Positions 46,060-53,778 of a DNA stretch of 64,000 nt are shown here, piece after piece. The translations under genes and the position numbers were made by a program. Source of the DNA: CAVTQY01 sp963736975 (lineage in GTDB: Bacteria; Pseudomonadota; Alphaproteobacteria; Acetobacterales; Acetobacteraceae); the NCBI GenBank assembly GCA_963736975.1, contig CAVTQY010000001.1:248001-312000 (forward strand), in the 5' to 3' direction. The notes below the pieces were generated by a model. The model made no database searches, was not told the origin of the DNA, and worked only from the letters and a program-made list of their open reading frames with translations. Every line of letters begins with the position of its first letter. Within the stretch, counting starts at the first letter, position 1.

Positions 46060-46989
46060 TCATGCCAACTCGCTGCTCAGCACATCGAGGCTCGACTTCA
46101 GGGCGGTGAGCATCAGCACCGCGGTGGGTGGCGTTGTGATCGCGGCGAAATGGTCCTCGCTTGTCAGGCGGCCGTTCACCACGCTGAGCGCGTTCGCTAC
46201 GTTCTGGATGCCGCCTACCAGCGTCTGCAGCACGCTCATCAGATTGCCGAGCTGCGCGACCGCTCCATCCATCGAGTGAGCCTGCTGTTCCGCCATGGCC
46301 ACGCTCTGCTGCGCTTCCTGCAGCGCCGCCTCGGTGCTCTTCTGGTACTGGATGAGGCTGGCGATTTCATCGGCAATCTTCACCAACGGGAAGATCGCGC
46401 CGACGATGGTGGTGGCGAGATCGCGTTTGCGCAGCGCTTCGGCCTCGTCGCGGTAATGCTGCAACTGGGAATTCAACGCCGCGAGGTTGGCGCGGCACTC
46501 CACCTGTTTGTTGGCCAGCACCGCGTCGTCCTGCGCCATCATGCTCCGCGCCTGGTCCATCTGCCCTGATACTTCGTTCAGGCGCAACGACGCTGCCTGG
46601 GCGGCTTGCGCCATATCCCGCAGGTCGGAAACCAACGAAGCAGGCATGGTGTCGTTGCCGATCTCGCCCATCAGCCTGTTTACCGTGCCCGCTGAGGCCG
46701 ACGCGAACGCCCGCACCGCGACCTGCATGGATCGGGCGGCCGGAACGGTGGAGTTGATGAACTGCGCCGCGTGGGCTCGGACGGCGTCGCTGATGCCGGG
46801 CAGCGTCGCCATACGCATGACGCTGTCCGCCGCCCGGCCGCTCGCCTCGATGACCTGGCTCAGCATCGACGAAGCTCCGGGCGAAGCGAACTGGACCTGC
46901 ACGCCCAGCATCGATGCAAGATTCGGATTAACCAGCCGCATCGCCAGCGGTTGCGCCTGTAGAACTGCCTGAGCCATTTCAGTTGACAT
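46060..46989 (-). CDS. Helical protein, possible ClyA-superfamily toxin component
   Basis: A 309-residue, almost entirely helical protein without a signal peptide. AGGAG precedes the ATG. Long amphipathic helices occur at about 95-170 ('LVSDLRDMAQAAQAASLRLN') and about 225-265 ('QKSTEAALQEAQQSVAMAEQ'), separated by a short hydrophobic segment 'TTIVGAIFPLVKIADEIASL' (about 194-213). That layout of tail helices, hydrophobic head and tail helices is the ClyA/HBL/XaxB-type plan, though here the head is small. The divergent neighbours at 47226 and 48536 are of the same general build. I place it in the superfamily by architecture only. It is the first gene of the leftward operon. Confidence 0.55.
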   Translation of the reverse strand: MSTEMAQAVLQAQPLAMRLVNPNLASMLGVQVQFASPGASSMLSQVIEASGRAADSVMRMATLPGISDAVRAHAAQFINSTVPAARSMQVAVRAFASASAGTVNRLMGEIGNDTMPASLVSDLRDMAQAAQAASLRLNEVSGQMDQARSMMAQDDAVLANKQVECRANLAALNSQLQHYRDEAEALRKRDLATTIVGAIFPLVKIADEIASLIQYQKSTEAALQEAQQSVAMAEQQAHSMDGAVAQLGNLMSVLQTLVGGIQNVANALSVVNGRLTSEDHFAAITTPPTAVLMLTALKSSLDVLSSELA

Positions 46990-47225
46990 TTGTCATGCTC
47001 CTGATCCGAGGTACGGGACCCGTCGCCCCGTCGTGGCAAAAACCTAATGCCGTCCTGCGCCCATCAGTGTGCCGTCGGTCACAGGACCGGTTCGTCACCC
47101 ACATTCGGCGCCTGTCCGGAATTCACCGGCACTGAGTGACCGGCGTCACAACCCGGAAATCGCTCGCGCTTCATAGCTTCGCCGTCGGCGCATACGGCCG
47201 ACATACAAACAACCGGAGACAGGAC
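46990..47225. promoter_or_regulatory. Divergent promoter region of the two toxin-like operons
   Basis: This 236-base gap lies between the two outward-facing operons and must hold both promoters. A small palindrome GTGAC-CGGC-GTCAC lies at 47136-47149, about 80 bases before the rightward ATG. It could be an operator. I see no convincing -35/-10 pair by eye. The GC content is somewhat lower than in the genes. Confidence 0.4.
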
Positions 47226-48500
47226 ATGGCTATCGTATCAATAGAAAGCGCTGTGGACCCCGGGTCCAACCCGCTTTCGGCGAAGTCGCTGGCGATCGAC
47301 GTCGAGGAACTCGTGGCCGCAAGCCTCGTTGCGCAGGCACAGGCCTTGGTGCTGATGCGGCAAACCGATGCCGCACCGTTCACCCGCAATCCGACGCTCG
47401 CCAACACGCTACGGACGCATCAGGACCGGATGCGCCGGGGCGCCGATTACTTCCTGAACGGCATGATGCCGGATGTGGTCAAAAGCGCCACCAACGCCGA
47501 TGGCGCGGCTGCGCTGATGGCGGCGCTCGCATCGTCGCTGGCGCAGGCGCAGGGATCCGAGCAAGATCGTCGTGCCGGGGCCGAGCAGCTCGTTGCCGCG
47601 GTGGACGAAACTTTCGTCGGGTATGTGCAGGACGCCGCCGAGCTTGCCGAGGCGTTCAACCGCGAGGCCGCGGGCTTCGAGACCTCCCGGCAGGAATTCG
47701 CCACGATGCTGGAGGCGCGTATCCGGAAGCTGGAAGGTCCGGACGGTGCGATCGCCAAGACACGCGGCAAGATCACGACCGCGCGCGAGGCGATCGAGGC
47801 AGACCTGCAGGCGATCGTATCGGATGCCCAGAACATCGGCGCCGGCATCAAAAAGATCGTCACCGGCGTGCTGACGACCTTCGACATGGCGGCGAAGTCG
47901 GACGGCAAGAAACCGGCGGCATCCGATAGTGGCGACAGCGAGGGTGTTGACTTGCCGGACAATTCCGCTCCCGCCAAGCCGGCGGACAAGGCAGACAAGG
48001 CCGCTGCCGACGGCAAGAAGCCCGCGCCAATGACGGCCGAGCAGACCGAAGAAGCGGCAGACAAGGCGTTTCCGGTGGAAGGCGTCGGCGCGGTGACCAG
48101 CGGGGCCGAGGGCGTAGAGAGTTCCGTCACGCAGTTCCGCACCGACAACGCGACACTCGCCGCGTTGTATCAGCATCTCGGCCGGCAAAGCGCGCTGCTC
48201 GCCATCTGCACCGTCGTGCACGACCAGATCAATGATTACGCGAAGATGCTGCGTGCGGGTGCAGCGGCCACGGCCAAAGTCGAGCAGACCTGGCAGCAGA
48301 TCCGCGGCGGCCTGCAATCCGAACTCGCTGCGATGCGGGAAACCACCGACCCGTCCGCGGTAACGCAGGTGGTCGCGACACTGTCCAGCGCCGCGATGAA
48401 CACGAGTTGGTCCCGCCTCTCGGAGCGGATGCAGCGCATTCGCGGTGCCATCACCGGCCACGCCGGCTTGGTCCCGAGCGTCGGTCAGCTCGCCGCCTAA
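47226..48500 (+). CDS. Helical protein with low-complexity centre, companion of the HBL-like protein
   Basis: A 424-residue cytosolic-type protein. The ATG at 47226 follows GGAGACAGGAC. Residues 20-215 and 295-412 are long alpha-helices, including 'TKITTAREAI'-like coiled parts and 'QFRTDNATLAALYQHLGRQS'. Between them, at about 222-285, lies a Lys/Ala/Asp/Pro-rich low-complexity stretch in the place where ClyA-type toxins carry their membrane-inserting head. The general plan (five-helix tail, head, return helices) and the adjacency to 48536 suggest a ClyA-superfamily member, perhaps a soluble component like AhlC/NheA. No motif proves this. The gap to the next gene is 35 bases with a strong ribosome site. 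Confidence 0.6.
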   Translation: MAIVSIESAVDPGSNPLSAKSLAIDVEELVAASLVAQAQALVLMRQTDAAPFTRNPTLANTLRTHQDRMRRGADYFLNGMMPDVVKSATNADGAAALMAALASSLAQAQGSEQDRRAGAEQLVAAVDETFVGYVQDAAELAEAFNREAAGFETSRQEFATMLEARIRKLEGPDGAIAKTRGKITTAREAIEADLQAIVSDAQNIGAGIKKIVTGVLTTFDMAAKSDGKKPAASDSGDSEGVDLPDNSAPAKPADKADKAAADGKKPAPMTAEQTEEAADKAFPVEGVGAVTSGAEGVESSVTQFRTDNATLAALYQHLGRQSALLAICTVVHDQINDYAKMLRAGAAATAKVEQTWQQIRGGLQSELAAMRETTDPSAVTQVVATLSSAAMNTSWSRLSERMQRIRGAITGHAGLVPSVGQLAA

Positions 48501-48535
48501 CCATACTCAACCCACCACACCAAGGAGAGACTCTT

Positions 48536-49657
48536 ATGGATACCAACCAGACCAGACCTGCCGAGACCAACGGAACCCAGGCGCTCGGCAAAGCGTCCAG
48601 CCAACATGCGGGCCAGGCCCTGATCGTGCAGGGCTACGCGCTCAGCGTAATGCACCAGCCGATGCTGGACTTCACCGGCTTCACCAACCTGAAATCGTTT
48701 CAGGACGGCATGAACGGCGGTATCGGCCGCGCGAAGAACACCTGCGAGCACTATCTTAACCGGGTGCTGCCCGGCGCGATTGAGACGATCACTAATATTG
48801 ACGCTTATTTCCAGGTGCAGAACGCGCTGTCAGAGGCGCTGCAACCGGACACCGACGCCCGCTCCGCGATTGCCCTGTTGAAGGCGGTGCAGGACCAGGC
48901 GACCGACTTCCGCTCGCAAGCCAACGGCGTGGTCACCGATCTTCAGGGTGTCCGAGACCGGATCAGTGCCAATGCGATGGACTTCAACACCTTCGCCAAG
49001 CAGCTCGATGTGGTACTGAACGGCGACAACGGCGTGCTCTCGTCGATCAACGAGCAGCTCGGCAGCATCGACAGCAAGATCGCCGGCGCGGCGACGGGCG
49101 TGGCTTTGAGCGCGCTCGCGGTCGCCGGGGGCGTGGTCATGATCGTGATCGGCGCCGCCACCGAGCTCGTTACCGGCGGCGCCAGCACCGCGCTCGTGCT
49201 CGGCGGCGTCGGGGTGCTCGCGGCCGGTGTCGGCGGCGAGGTCGGTTCCTCGATTGCGCTGGCCAAGATGTTGGAGATGAAGAACGACCTGCTCCGCCAG
49301 CAGGCCCAGCTCTCGGCGGAGGCGGCGTTTGCCTCTGGCATGGTCTCTGGCTTTCGCACCCTGTCCGATCAAGCGGCCGCGGCTGTGGAAGCGACGCAGG
49401 GGATGGCGAACGCCTGGACCTTGTTGGGCAGCGACCTGGGTGGGCTGGCCAGCCATCTGGAACGCGGCGAGACCACGGTTCCCGCGTTGCGCCGGCTGTT
49501 TACCGTGGCCGCGCAGGGTGATGTGCGGACCATCCAGTCCGACGTGACGACGATCCGCGGTCAACTGGTCGGCGTGCGGGTTGCCGCCGATCCGAAGACT
49601 AACGTCGTGTCGCTGGTCCAGTCCGCGGTCCGGGGCGGCCTCCGCCTCGCCGCATAG
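48536..49657 (+). CDS. HBL/NHE-type alpha-pore-forming toxin-like protein
   Basis: A 373-residue protein resembling the Bacillus haemolysin BL/Nhe family and Gram-negative AhlB-type components. The N-terminal part has 'LIVQGYALSVMHQPMLDFTG' (about 29-48), matching the HBL opening 'YAL..VM.QP...' and preceding long helices. 'DFRSQANGVVTDLQGVRDRI' and 'INEQLGSIDSKIAGAA' are HBL-like tail helices. Residues 184-240 form a long hydrophobic hairpin ('VALSALAVAGGVVMIVIGAA' then 'ALVLGGVGVLAAGVGG'), the membrane-inserting head of AhlB/HblB-type proteins. Helices return at 241-345. There is no signal peptide, as usual in the ClyA superfamily. The ATG follows AAGGAGAGA. The pore role is inferred from fold, not shown. 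Confidence 0.75.
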   Translation: MDTNQTRPAETNGTQALGKASSQHAGQALIVQGYALSVMHQPMLDFTGFTNLKSFQDGMNGGIGRAKNTCEHYLNRVLPGAIETITNIDAYFQVQNALSEALQPDTDARSAIALLKAVQDQATDFRSQANGVVTDLQGVRDRISANAMDFNTFAKQLDVVLNGDNGVLSSINEQLGSIDSKIAGAATGVALSALAVAGGVVMIVIGAATELVTGGASTALVLGGVGVLAAGVGGEVGSSIALAKMLEMKNDLLRQQAQLSAEAAFASGMVSGFRTLSDQAAAAVEATQGMANAWTLLGSDLGGLASHLERGETTVPALRRLFTVAAQGDVRTIQSDVTTIRGQLVGVRVAADPKTNVVSLVQSAVRGGLRLAA

Positions 49658-49683
49658 CGATCCTTTCAGTACGAGCCTGAGTG

Positions 49684-49708
49684 GGCGGCCGAAGCCTCTT
49701 CGGCCGCC
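49684..49708 (+). terminator. Hairpin after the HBL-like gene
   Basis: GGCGGCCGAA-GCCTC-TTCGGCCGCC is a perfect 10-bp GC-rich stem with a 5-base loop, 26 bases past the stop of the HBL-like gene. There is no clear T-run after it, only TATCGATTAGTT, so it is either an intrinsic terminator of weak form or a transcript-stabilising hairpin. Confidence 0.6.
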
Positions 49709-49845
49709 TATCGATTAGTTGCGGTTGAATCCAAGTGCGCTCGGAACGGCGCGTGCAGCAACCCGCCCCGGTATGGTCTCGCGCCCGCCAATTTGGCGCC
49801 ATCATCCCCCGCTTCAGTGAGTGCCGCACTGGAGGAATCGTGATC

Positions 49846-50100
49846 ATGCGCCCACTTCGATGGACGGCCGTCGCCTTGCTGCTCGCCATCGGAAGCCTGT
49901 CGCTCGCCGCGCCGGCGCAGGCCGCTTGGCATGGCTCGTACGGCTGGCATCATCCGTGGCATCGGCACGGCTGGTGGCACGGCCGGTGGTGGGGTCCGCG
50001 GGTTTTCGTCGGCCCGCGTTACGTGCCGCCTCCCGTCTATTATGTACCCCCGCCGGTCTATTACGCCCCGCCACCTGGGTATTACGCCCCGGGCTACTAA
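49846..50100 (+). CDS. Small exported His/Trp/Pro/Tyr-rich protein
   Basis: An 84-residue exported protein. The ATG at 49846 (or GTG at 49840) follows GGAGG. A signal peptide runs to Ala-Gln-Ala-Ala near residue 25. The mature part begins 'WHGSYGWHHPWHRHGWWHGR' and ends in repeated 'PPPVYYVPPPVYYAPPP'. The histidine cluster could bind metal, and the Pro-Tyr repeats are typical of small surface or envelope proteins in this group. No function is known. Confidence 0.75.
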   Translation: MRPLRWTAVALLLAIGSLSLAAPAQAAWHGSYGWHHPWHRHGWWHGRWWGPRVFVGPRYVPPPVYYVPPPVYYAPPPGYYAPGY

Positions 50101-50125
50101 CCCCCCGAACGCCGATGGAGATGTC

Positions 50126-50419
50126 ATGACAATACCGCGTCTGATCGCACCGGCGGCAGCCGGGCTGGCCCTCGCGCTCGCGCTTTCCGGCTGCACCGAC
50201 CCGTACGATCCAGGCCAGCGAGCGCTGGGGGGCGGCCTTCTCGGCGCCGGTACCGGTGCGGCGATCGGCGGCATCGCAGGCGGTGGCCGAGGTGCGGCGG
50301 CCGGCGCTCTGATCGGCGGCGCTGTCGGCGCGGTTGGCGGCGCTGCCACCACGCCAACTCCACCCCCGCCAGCCTATTACGCACCACCACCTCCGCCGCC
50401 GCCCGGATACACCTACTGA
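50126..50419 (+). CDS. Small glycine-zipper lipoprotein
   Basis: A 97-residue lipoprotein. The signal 'MTIPRLIAPAAAGLALALAL' ends in the lipobox 'LSGC' at about residues 20-23. A Gly/Ala zipper of two membrane-like helices ('LGAGTGAAIGGIAGGGRGAA', 'GALIGGAVGAVGG') follows, then a Pro/Tyr-rich tail resembling the end of the upstream gene. It is 25 bases after that gene, so probably co-transcribed. Such proteins sit in the outer membrane; their role is not established. Confidence 0.78.
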   Translation: MTIPRLIAPAAAGLALALALSGCTDPYDPGQRALGGGLLGAGTGAAIGGIAGGGRGAAAGALIGGAVGAVGGAATTPTPPPPAYYAPPPPPPPGYTY

Positions 50420-50467
50420 GCGGGAGTTGGCGTCGGCCTTGGTTCGGATTACGGCGCAGCGCAGGCA

Positions 50468-51538
50468 TCAGGCGGCATCGTAGTCGATCACCACTCGGGC
50501 GGTGACTGGCCGGGACTGGCAAGTCAGCACGTATCCAGCATTGATTTCCCATAATTCCAGCGAGTAGTTGACCGCCATCTCCACCTGCCCTTCGAGCAAC
50601 CTGGCGCGGCATGTGCAGCACATGCCGCCGTGGCACGAGAAGGGCAGGTTGAGCCCGGCCCGCAGCCCCGCGTCGATGATCAACTCATCGGCGGCGACAG
50701 GAAACTCGGCCTGGATTCCCTCAAAGATGACCGTTGCCCTTGCAATCGCGGCCGTTGCGGGCGTGACGATCGGCGGCTTCGGCCGGCCGCCCACGCCTGG
50801 GGTGAACCGTTCCACATGAACCCGCGTGCGATCGAAGCCGAGATCGAGCAGCACGGTCCCCAGGCCCTCGATCATCGGCTGCGGTCCGCAGATGAAGGCG
50901 TGGGCCAGTTCCGCCGGCTCGGGTATCAGTCGCATCAATCCCCTCACCTTCTCCGCCTCCAGGCGCCCATTCAGAACCGGCAGGTCCTGCCGTTCGCGCG
51001 ACAGCACATGGAATATGGACAGGCGTGTCATGAAGCGGTCCTTCAGCATCTCGAGCTGCTCGCGAAAGATGATCCCGCTCGACGTTCGGTTGCCGTAGAA
51101 CAACACGAAATGCCCGCGTTCGCGATGCAGCACGGTCTTGAGAATCGCCATGATCGGCGTGATGCCGGACCCGGCGGCGAGTGCCACCAGCGTGCGCTCC
51201 AATTCCGGCTCGATCCCGATACCGAACCGCCCGTCCGGCGTCATCACGTCCAGGTCGTCGCCGGTACGCAAGGCGTCCTCTACCCAGCCGGAGAACGCCC
51301 CGCCGTCCAGACGCTTAATCGCAACCCGCAATTCTTCGTCATCGAGGCCGGAACAGATCGAGTAGGACCGTCGCACCTCCTCGCCGTCGATCGTTGCGCG
51401 CAGGGTCAGGTCCTGTCCGGGTGTGTAAGCGTACGCGTCACGCAGATCCGGGGGAACCGCGAAGGTGACCGACACGCAATCCGCGGTTTCCCGGCGAATA
51501 TCGGTAACCACCAAGCGATGAAACTGCGGGTGCGGCAT
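50468..51538 (-). CDS. PaaE-type ferredoxin-NADPH reductase (FAD, NAD and C-terminal 2Fe-2S)
   Basis: A 356-residue flavoprotein reductase. I chose the ATG at 51538, 'MPHPQFHRLVVTDIRRETAD'. The FAD motif Arg-x-Tyr-Ser is at 57-60. 'ALAAGSGITPIMAIL' binds NAD(P). The C-terminal plant-type 2Fe-2S ligands are Cys302, Cys307, Cys310 and Cys340 in 'CHGGMCCTC...C'. This order (FAD, NAD, 2Fe-2S) is that of PaaE and the Hcr-like oxidoreductases. It passes electrons to an oxygenase or hybrid-cluster-like partner that is not in the window. The proximity of a nitric oxide reductase suggests nitrosative-stress use as one option. Confidence 0.87.
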   Translation of the reverse strand: MPHPQFHRLVVTDIRRETADCVSVTFAVPPDLRDAYAYTPGQDLTLRATIDGEEVRRSYSICSGLDDEELRVAIKRLDGGAFSGWVEDALRTGDDLDVMTPDGRFGIGIEPELERTLVALAAGSGITPIMAILKTVLHRERGHFVLFYGNRTSSGIIFREQLEMLKDRFMTRLSIFHVLSRERQDLPVLNGRLEAEKVRGLMRLIPEPAELAHAFICGPQPMIEGLGTVLLDLGFDRTRVHVERFTPGVGGRPKPPIVTPATAAIARATVIFEGIQAEFPVAADELIIDAGLRAGLNLPFSCHGGMCCTCRARLLEGQVEMAVNYSLELWEINAGYVLTCQSRPVTARVVIDYDAA

Positions 51539-51585
51539 CAGCGGGCCAGGGTTGCGCGAGGATCGGCGGACGACAACTCTATTGC

Positions 51586-52002
51586 ATGAAACAGGCACTG
51601 CATCATCTGACGATTGCCACGGCCGGCAAGGGCTTTACCGACGTCACACGCGACCTTACGGACTGGATCGCCACCCAGGCCGTAGCCAACGGGCTGCTGA
51701 CCATCTGGTGCCGGCACACCTCAGCATCCTTGCTGGTACAGGAAAACGCCGATCCCGACGTGCGCGCCGACCTCGAAGCCTTCTTTCGCCGGTTTGTGCC
51801 GGAAGGCGGCCCCTATCGCCACCAGGACGAAGGCCTGGACGATATGCCCGCGCATATCCGCGCCGCGCTCACGCAGACGCAGCTTTCAGTCCCGGTCGAG
51901 TCAGGGCGGCTAGCGCTGGGCACGTGGCAGGCGATCTACCTGTTCGAACATCGGGCGCGCCCGCACCACCGGGAATTAGTGCTCCACCTGATCGGCGAGT
52001 GA
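51586..52002 (+). CDS. YjbQ family protein (secondary thiamine-phosphate synthase-like)
   Basis: A 138-residue YjbQ/UPF0047 protein. 'GFTDVTRDLTDWIATQAV', 'LTIWCRHTSASLLVQENADP', 'RHQDEGLDDMPAHIRAALTQ' and 'ALGTWQAIYLFEHRARPHHR' cover the whole conserved domain, with the His and Glu residues of the putative active site. Members can rescue thiamine-phosphate synthase mutants weakly; the true function is unsettled. It is divergent from the PaaE-like gene, with 47 bases between. Confidence 0.92.
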   Translation: MKQALHHLTIATAGKGFTDVTRDLTDWIATQAVANGLLTIWCRHTSASLLVQENADPDVRADLEAFFRRFVPEGGPYRHQDEGLDDMPAHIRAALTQTQLSVPVESGRLALGTWQAIYLFEHRARPHHRELVLHLIGE

Positions 52003-52096
52003 AAATCGACCCCGCCCTGTCCAATAGCCGCGGGCCCGCGCGTCATGGTGCCGACGGAGCATCACGCCCGCCGTCAACCCATGAGGAACCTCTCCA

Positions 52097-52450
52097 ATGC
52101 AATACCTTCTCCTGCTCTATGTGAACGAAGCCAACTGGTCCGGGATGACCGAGGCGCAGCAGCAACAGGGCCTGCCCGCCTATCGAGCCTACACCGAGGC
52201 ATTGGCCAAGGCGGGTGCCATCAAGGACGGCAATCGCCTGCGGCCGAGCTCGTCTGCGACAACGGTGCGCCTCACCGATGGCAAGACGCAGGTGCTGGAC
52301 GGCCCGTATGCCGAATCGAAAGAACAGATCGGCGGCTACTACCTGATCGACGTGGCCGACCTCGATGCCGCGATTGCCTGGGCGGCGCGATGCCCGGCCG
52401 CCGGTCATGGCGTCGTCGAGGTGCGTCCGGTCTGGACCATGCAGCCGTAA
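52097..52450 (+). CDS. YciI/DGPF-domain protein
   Basis: A 117-residue DGPF (YCII-related) protein: 'MQYLLLLYVNEANWSGMTEA', 'GNRLRPSSSATTVRL', the signature 'VLDGPYAESKEQIGGYYLID', and 'EVRPVWTM' at the end. Proteins of this group are nearly always paired with ECF42 sigma factors, as here: the sigma gene starts 3 bases after this stop. They may act as sensors or be targets of the sigma factor. Confidence 0.9.
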   Translation: MQYLLLLYVNEANWSGMTEAQQQQGLPAYRAYTEALAKAGAIKDGNRLRPSSSATTVRLTDGKTQVLDGPYAESKEQIGGYYLIDVADLDAAIAWAARCPAAGHGVVEVRPVWTMQP

Positions 52451-52453
52451 AGC

Positions 52454-53698
52454 GTGTCGGACGTCCGGAACGACGACGGGCAGGCGCACAACGCGGTGGA
52501 CGAAGTTGCGCGTCGCGGCTACGCCAAGCTCGTCGCCTTTCTGGCCTTCCGAACAGGCGATATTGCCGGCGCGGAAGACGCGGTGTCGGAGGCTTTCGCC
52601 GCCGCGCTGGTGGACTGGCCCAGGGCTGGTTGTCCGGCGAAACCGGAAGCCTGGTTGCTGACGGTTGCCCGCCGCAAAATGATCGATATCGCGCGGCGAC
52701 GCCGCCGCGGGGACGCCGCCATTGCGCACCTGCAGCTCATGGCGGACGAGTTGAACACCGCGGATGCGGATGCGGAAATTCCGGACCACCGGCTTGCCCT
52801 GATGTTCGCCTGCACGCATCCGGCGATCGAGACAGGCATCCGCGCCCCGCTGATGCTGCAGGTCGTGCTCGGGCTGGAGGCGAAAACCATTGCCTCGGCC
52901 TTTCTCGCCTCGCCGGCGGCAATGGGCAAACGATTGGTGCGTGCCAAGGAAAAGATCCGCGAGGCAGGCATCGTGCTGCGCATCCCCGACCGCGGCGAGC
53001 TCGCCGGTCGATGCGAAGCGGTCCTGGATGCAACCTACGCCGCCTTCACCGAAGGGTGGACCTGCTCCGATGTTGCCCGCCGCGACCTCGCGGAAGAAGC
53101 GATTTTTCTGGCCCGGCTTGTCGCCGAGCTACTGCCACAAGAGCCGGAGGCGTTGGGCCTGCTTGCCCTCATGCTGTACGTCGAGGCCCGGCATCACGCC
53201 CGGCGCGATAAGGCAGGCGAATACATCCCGCTAGCGGAGCAGGATCCGGCGCTGTGGAACTGGCCGATGATCAACGAGGCCGAGGCGCTGCTCGGCCGTG
53301 CGAACGCCCTTGGCAAGATGGGCCGCTACCAACTCGAGAGCGCGGTGCAATCGGCGCACATCCATCGGCTGCGGACCGGAAGTGCCGATTGGGAAGCGGT
53401 GGTGCGGCTCTACGACGCATTGTTGGCGCTGACCGGCTCACCGGTCATCGCCATAAACCGGGCGCTGGCGATCGCGGAGTTGCGGGGCGCTCAGGCTGCC
53501 CTCCTAGCGATGCCGGAGACAACAGCGGGGTTACGACTCGCCGACTATCAGCCCTACTGGGCCGCATGCGCGGAACTGCTGGCGAAGACCGGGGCGCAGA
53601 ACGAGGCACTCCACGCCTACGAGGTTGCCATCGGCCTCGAGCCCGACCCCGCGATCCGACGCTTCCTGCAACGCCGGGCAGCCTCCTTGCCGGCCTGA
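52454..53698 (+). CDS. ECF42-like RNA polymerase sigma factor with C-terminal extension
   Basis: A 414-residue protein with a GTG start, 3 bases downstream of the DGPF gene. Region 2 is near residues 10-80 ('FRTGDIAGAEDAVSEAFAAA' and 'ARRKMIDIARRRRR'). Region 4 is near 130-180 ('LMLQVVLGLEAKTIASAFLA'). A long C-terminal helical-repeat region follows, with 'LPQEPEALGLLALMLYVEAR' and 'YQLESAVQSAHI'. The size (about 400 residues against about 190 for ordinary ECF factors) and the DGPF partner define the ECF42 group, which lacks an anti-sigma factor. It may direct its own operon. The targets are unknown. Confidence 0.92.
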   Translation: MSDVRNDDGQAHNAVDEVARRGYAKLVAFLAFRTGDIAGAEDAVSEAFAAALVDWPRAGCPAKPEAWLLTVARRKMIDIARRRRRGDAAIAHLQLMADELNTADADAEIPDHRLALMFACTHPAIETGIRAPLMLQVVLGLEAKTIASAFLASPAAMGKRLVRAKEKIREAGIVLRIPDRGELAGRCEAVLDATYAAFTEGWTCSDVARRDLAEEAIFLARLVAELLPQEPEALGLLALMLYVEARHHARRDKAGEYIPLAEQDPALWNWPMINEAEALLGRANALGKMGRYQLESAVQSAHIHRLRTGSADWEAVVRLYDALLALTGSPVIAINRALAIAELRGAQAALLAMPETTAGLRLADYQPYWAACAELLAKTGAQNEALHAYEVAIGLEPDPAIRRFLQRRAASLPA

Positions 53699-53778
53699 AA
53701 GCCGCAAGCGAAGATACTTGCCTCGCAGCCTTCGGCCGGAGTCAATTGCATCGTGCCGCACCAGTCGGGGAGTTCGCG

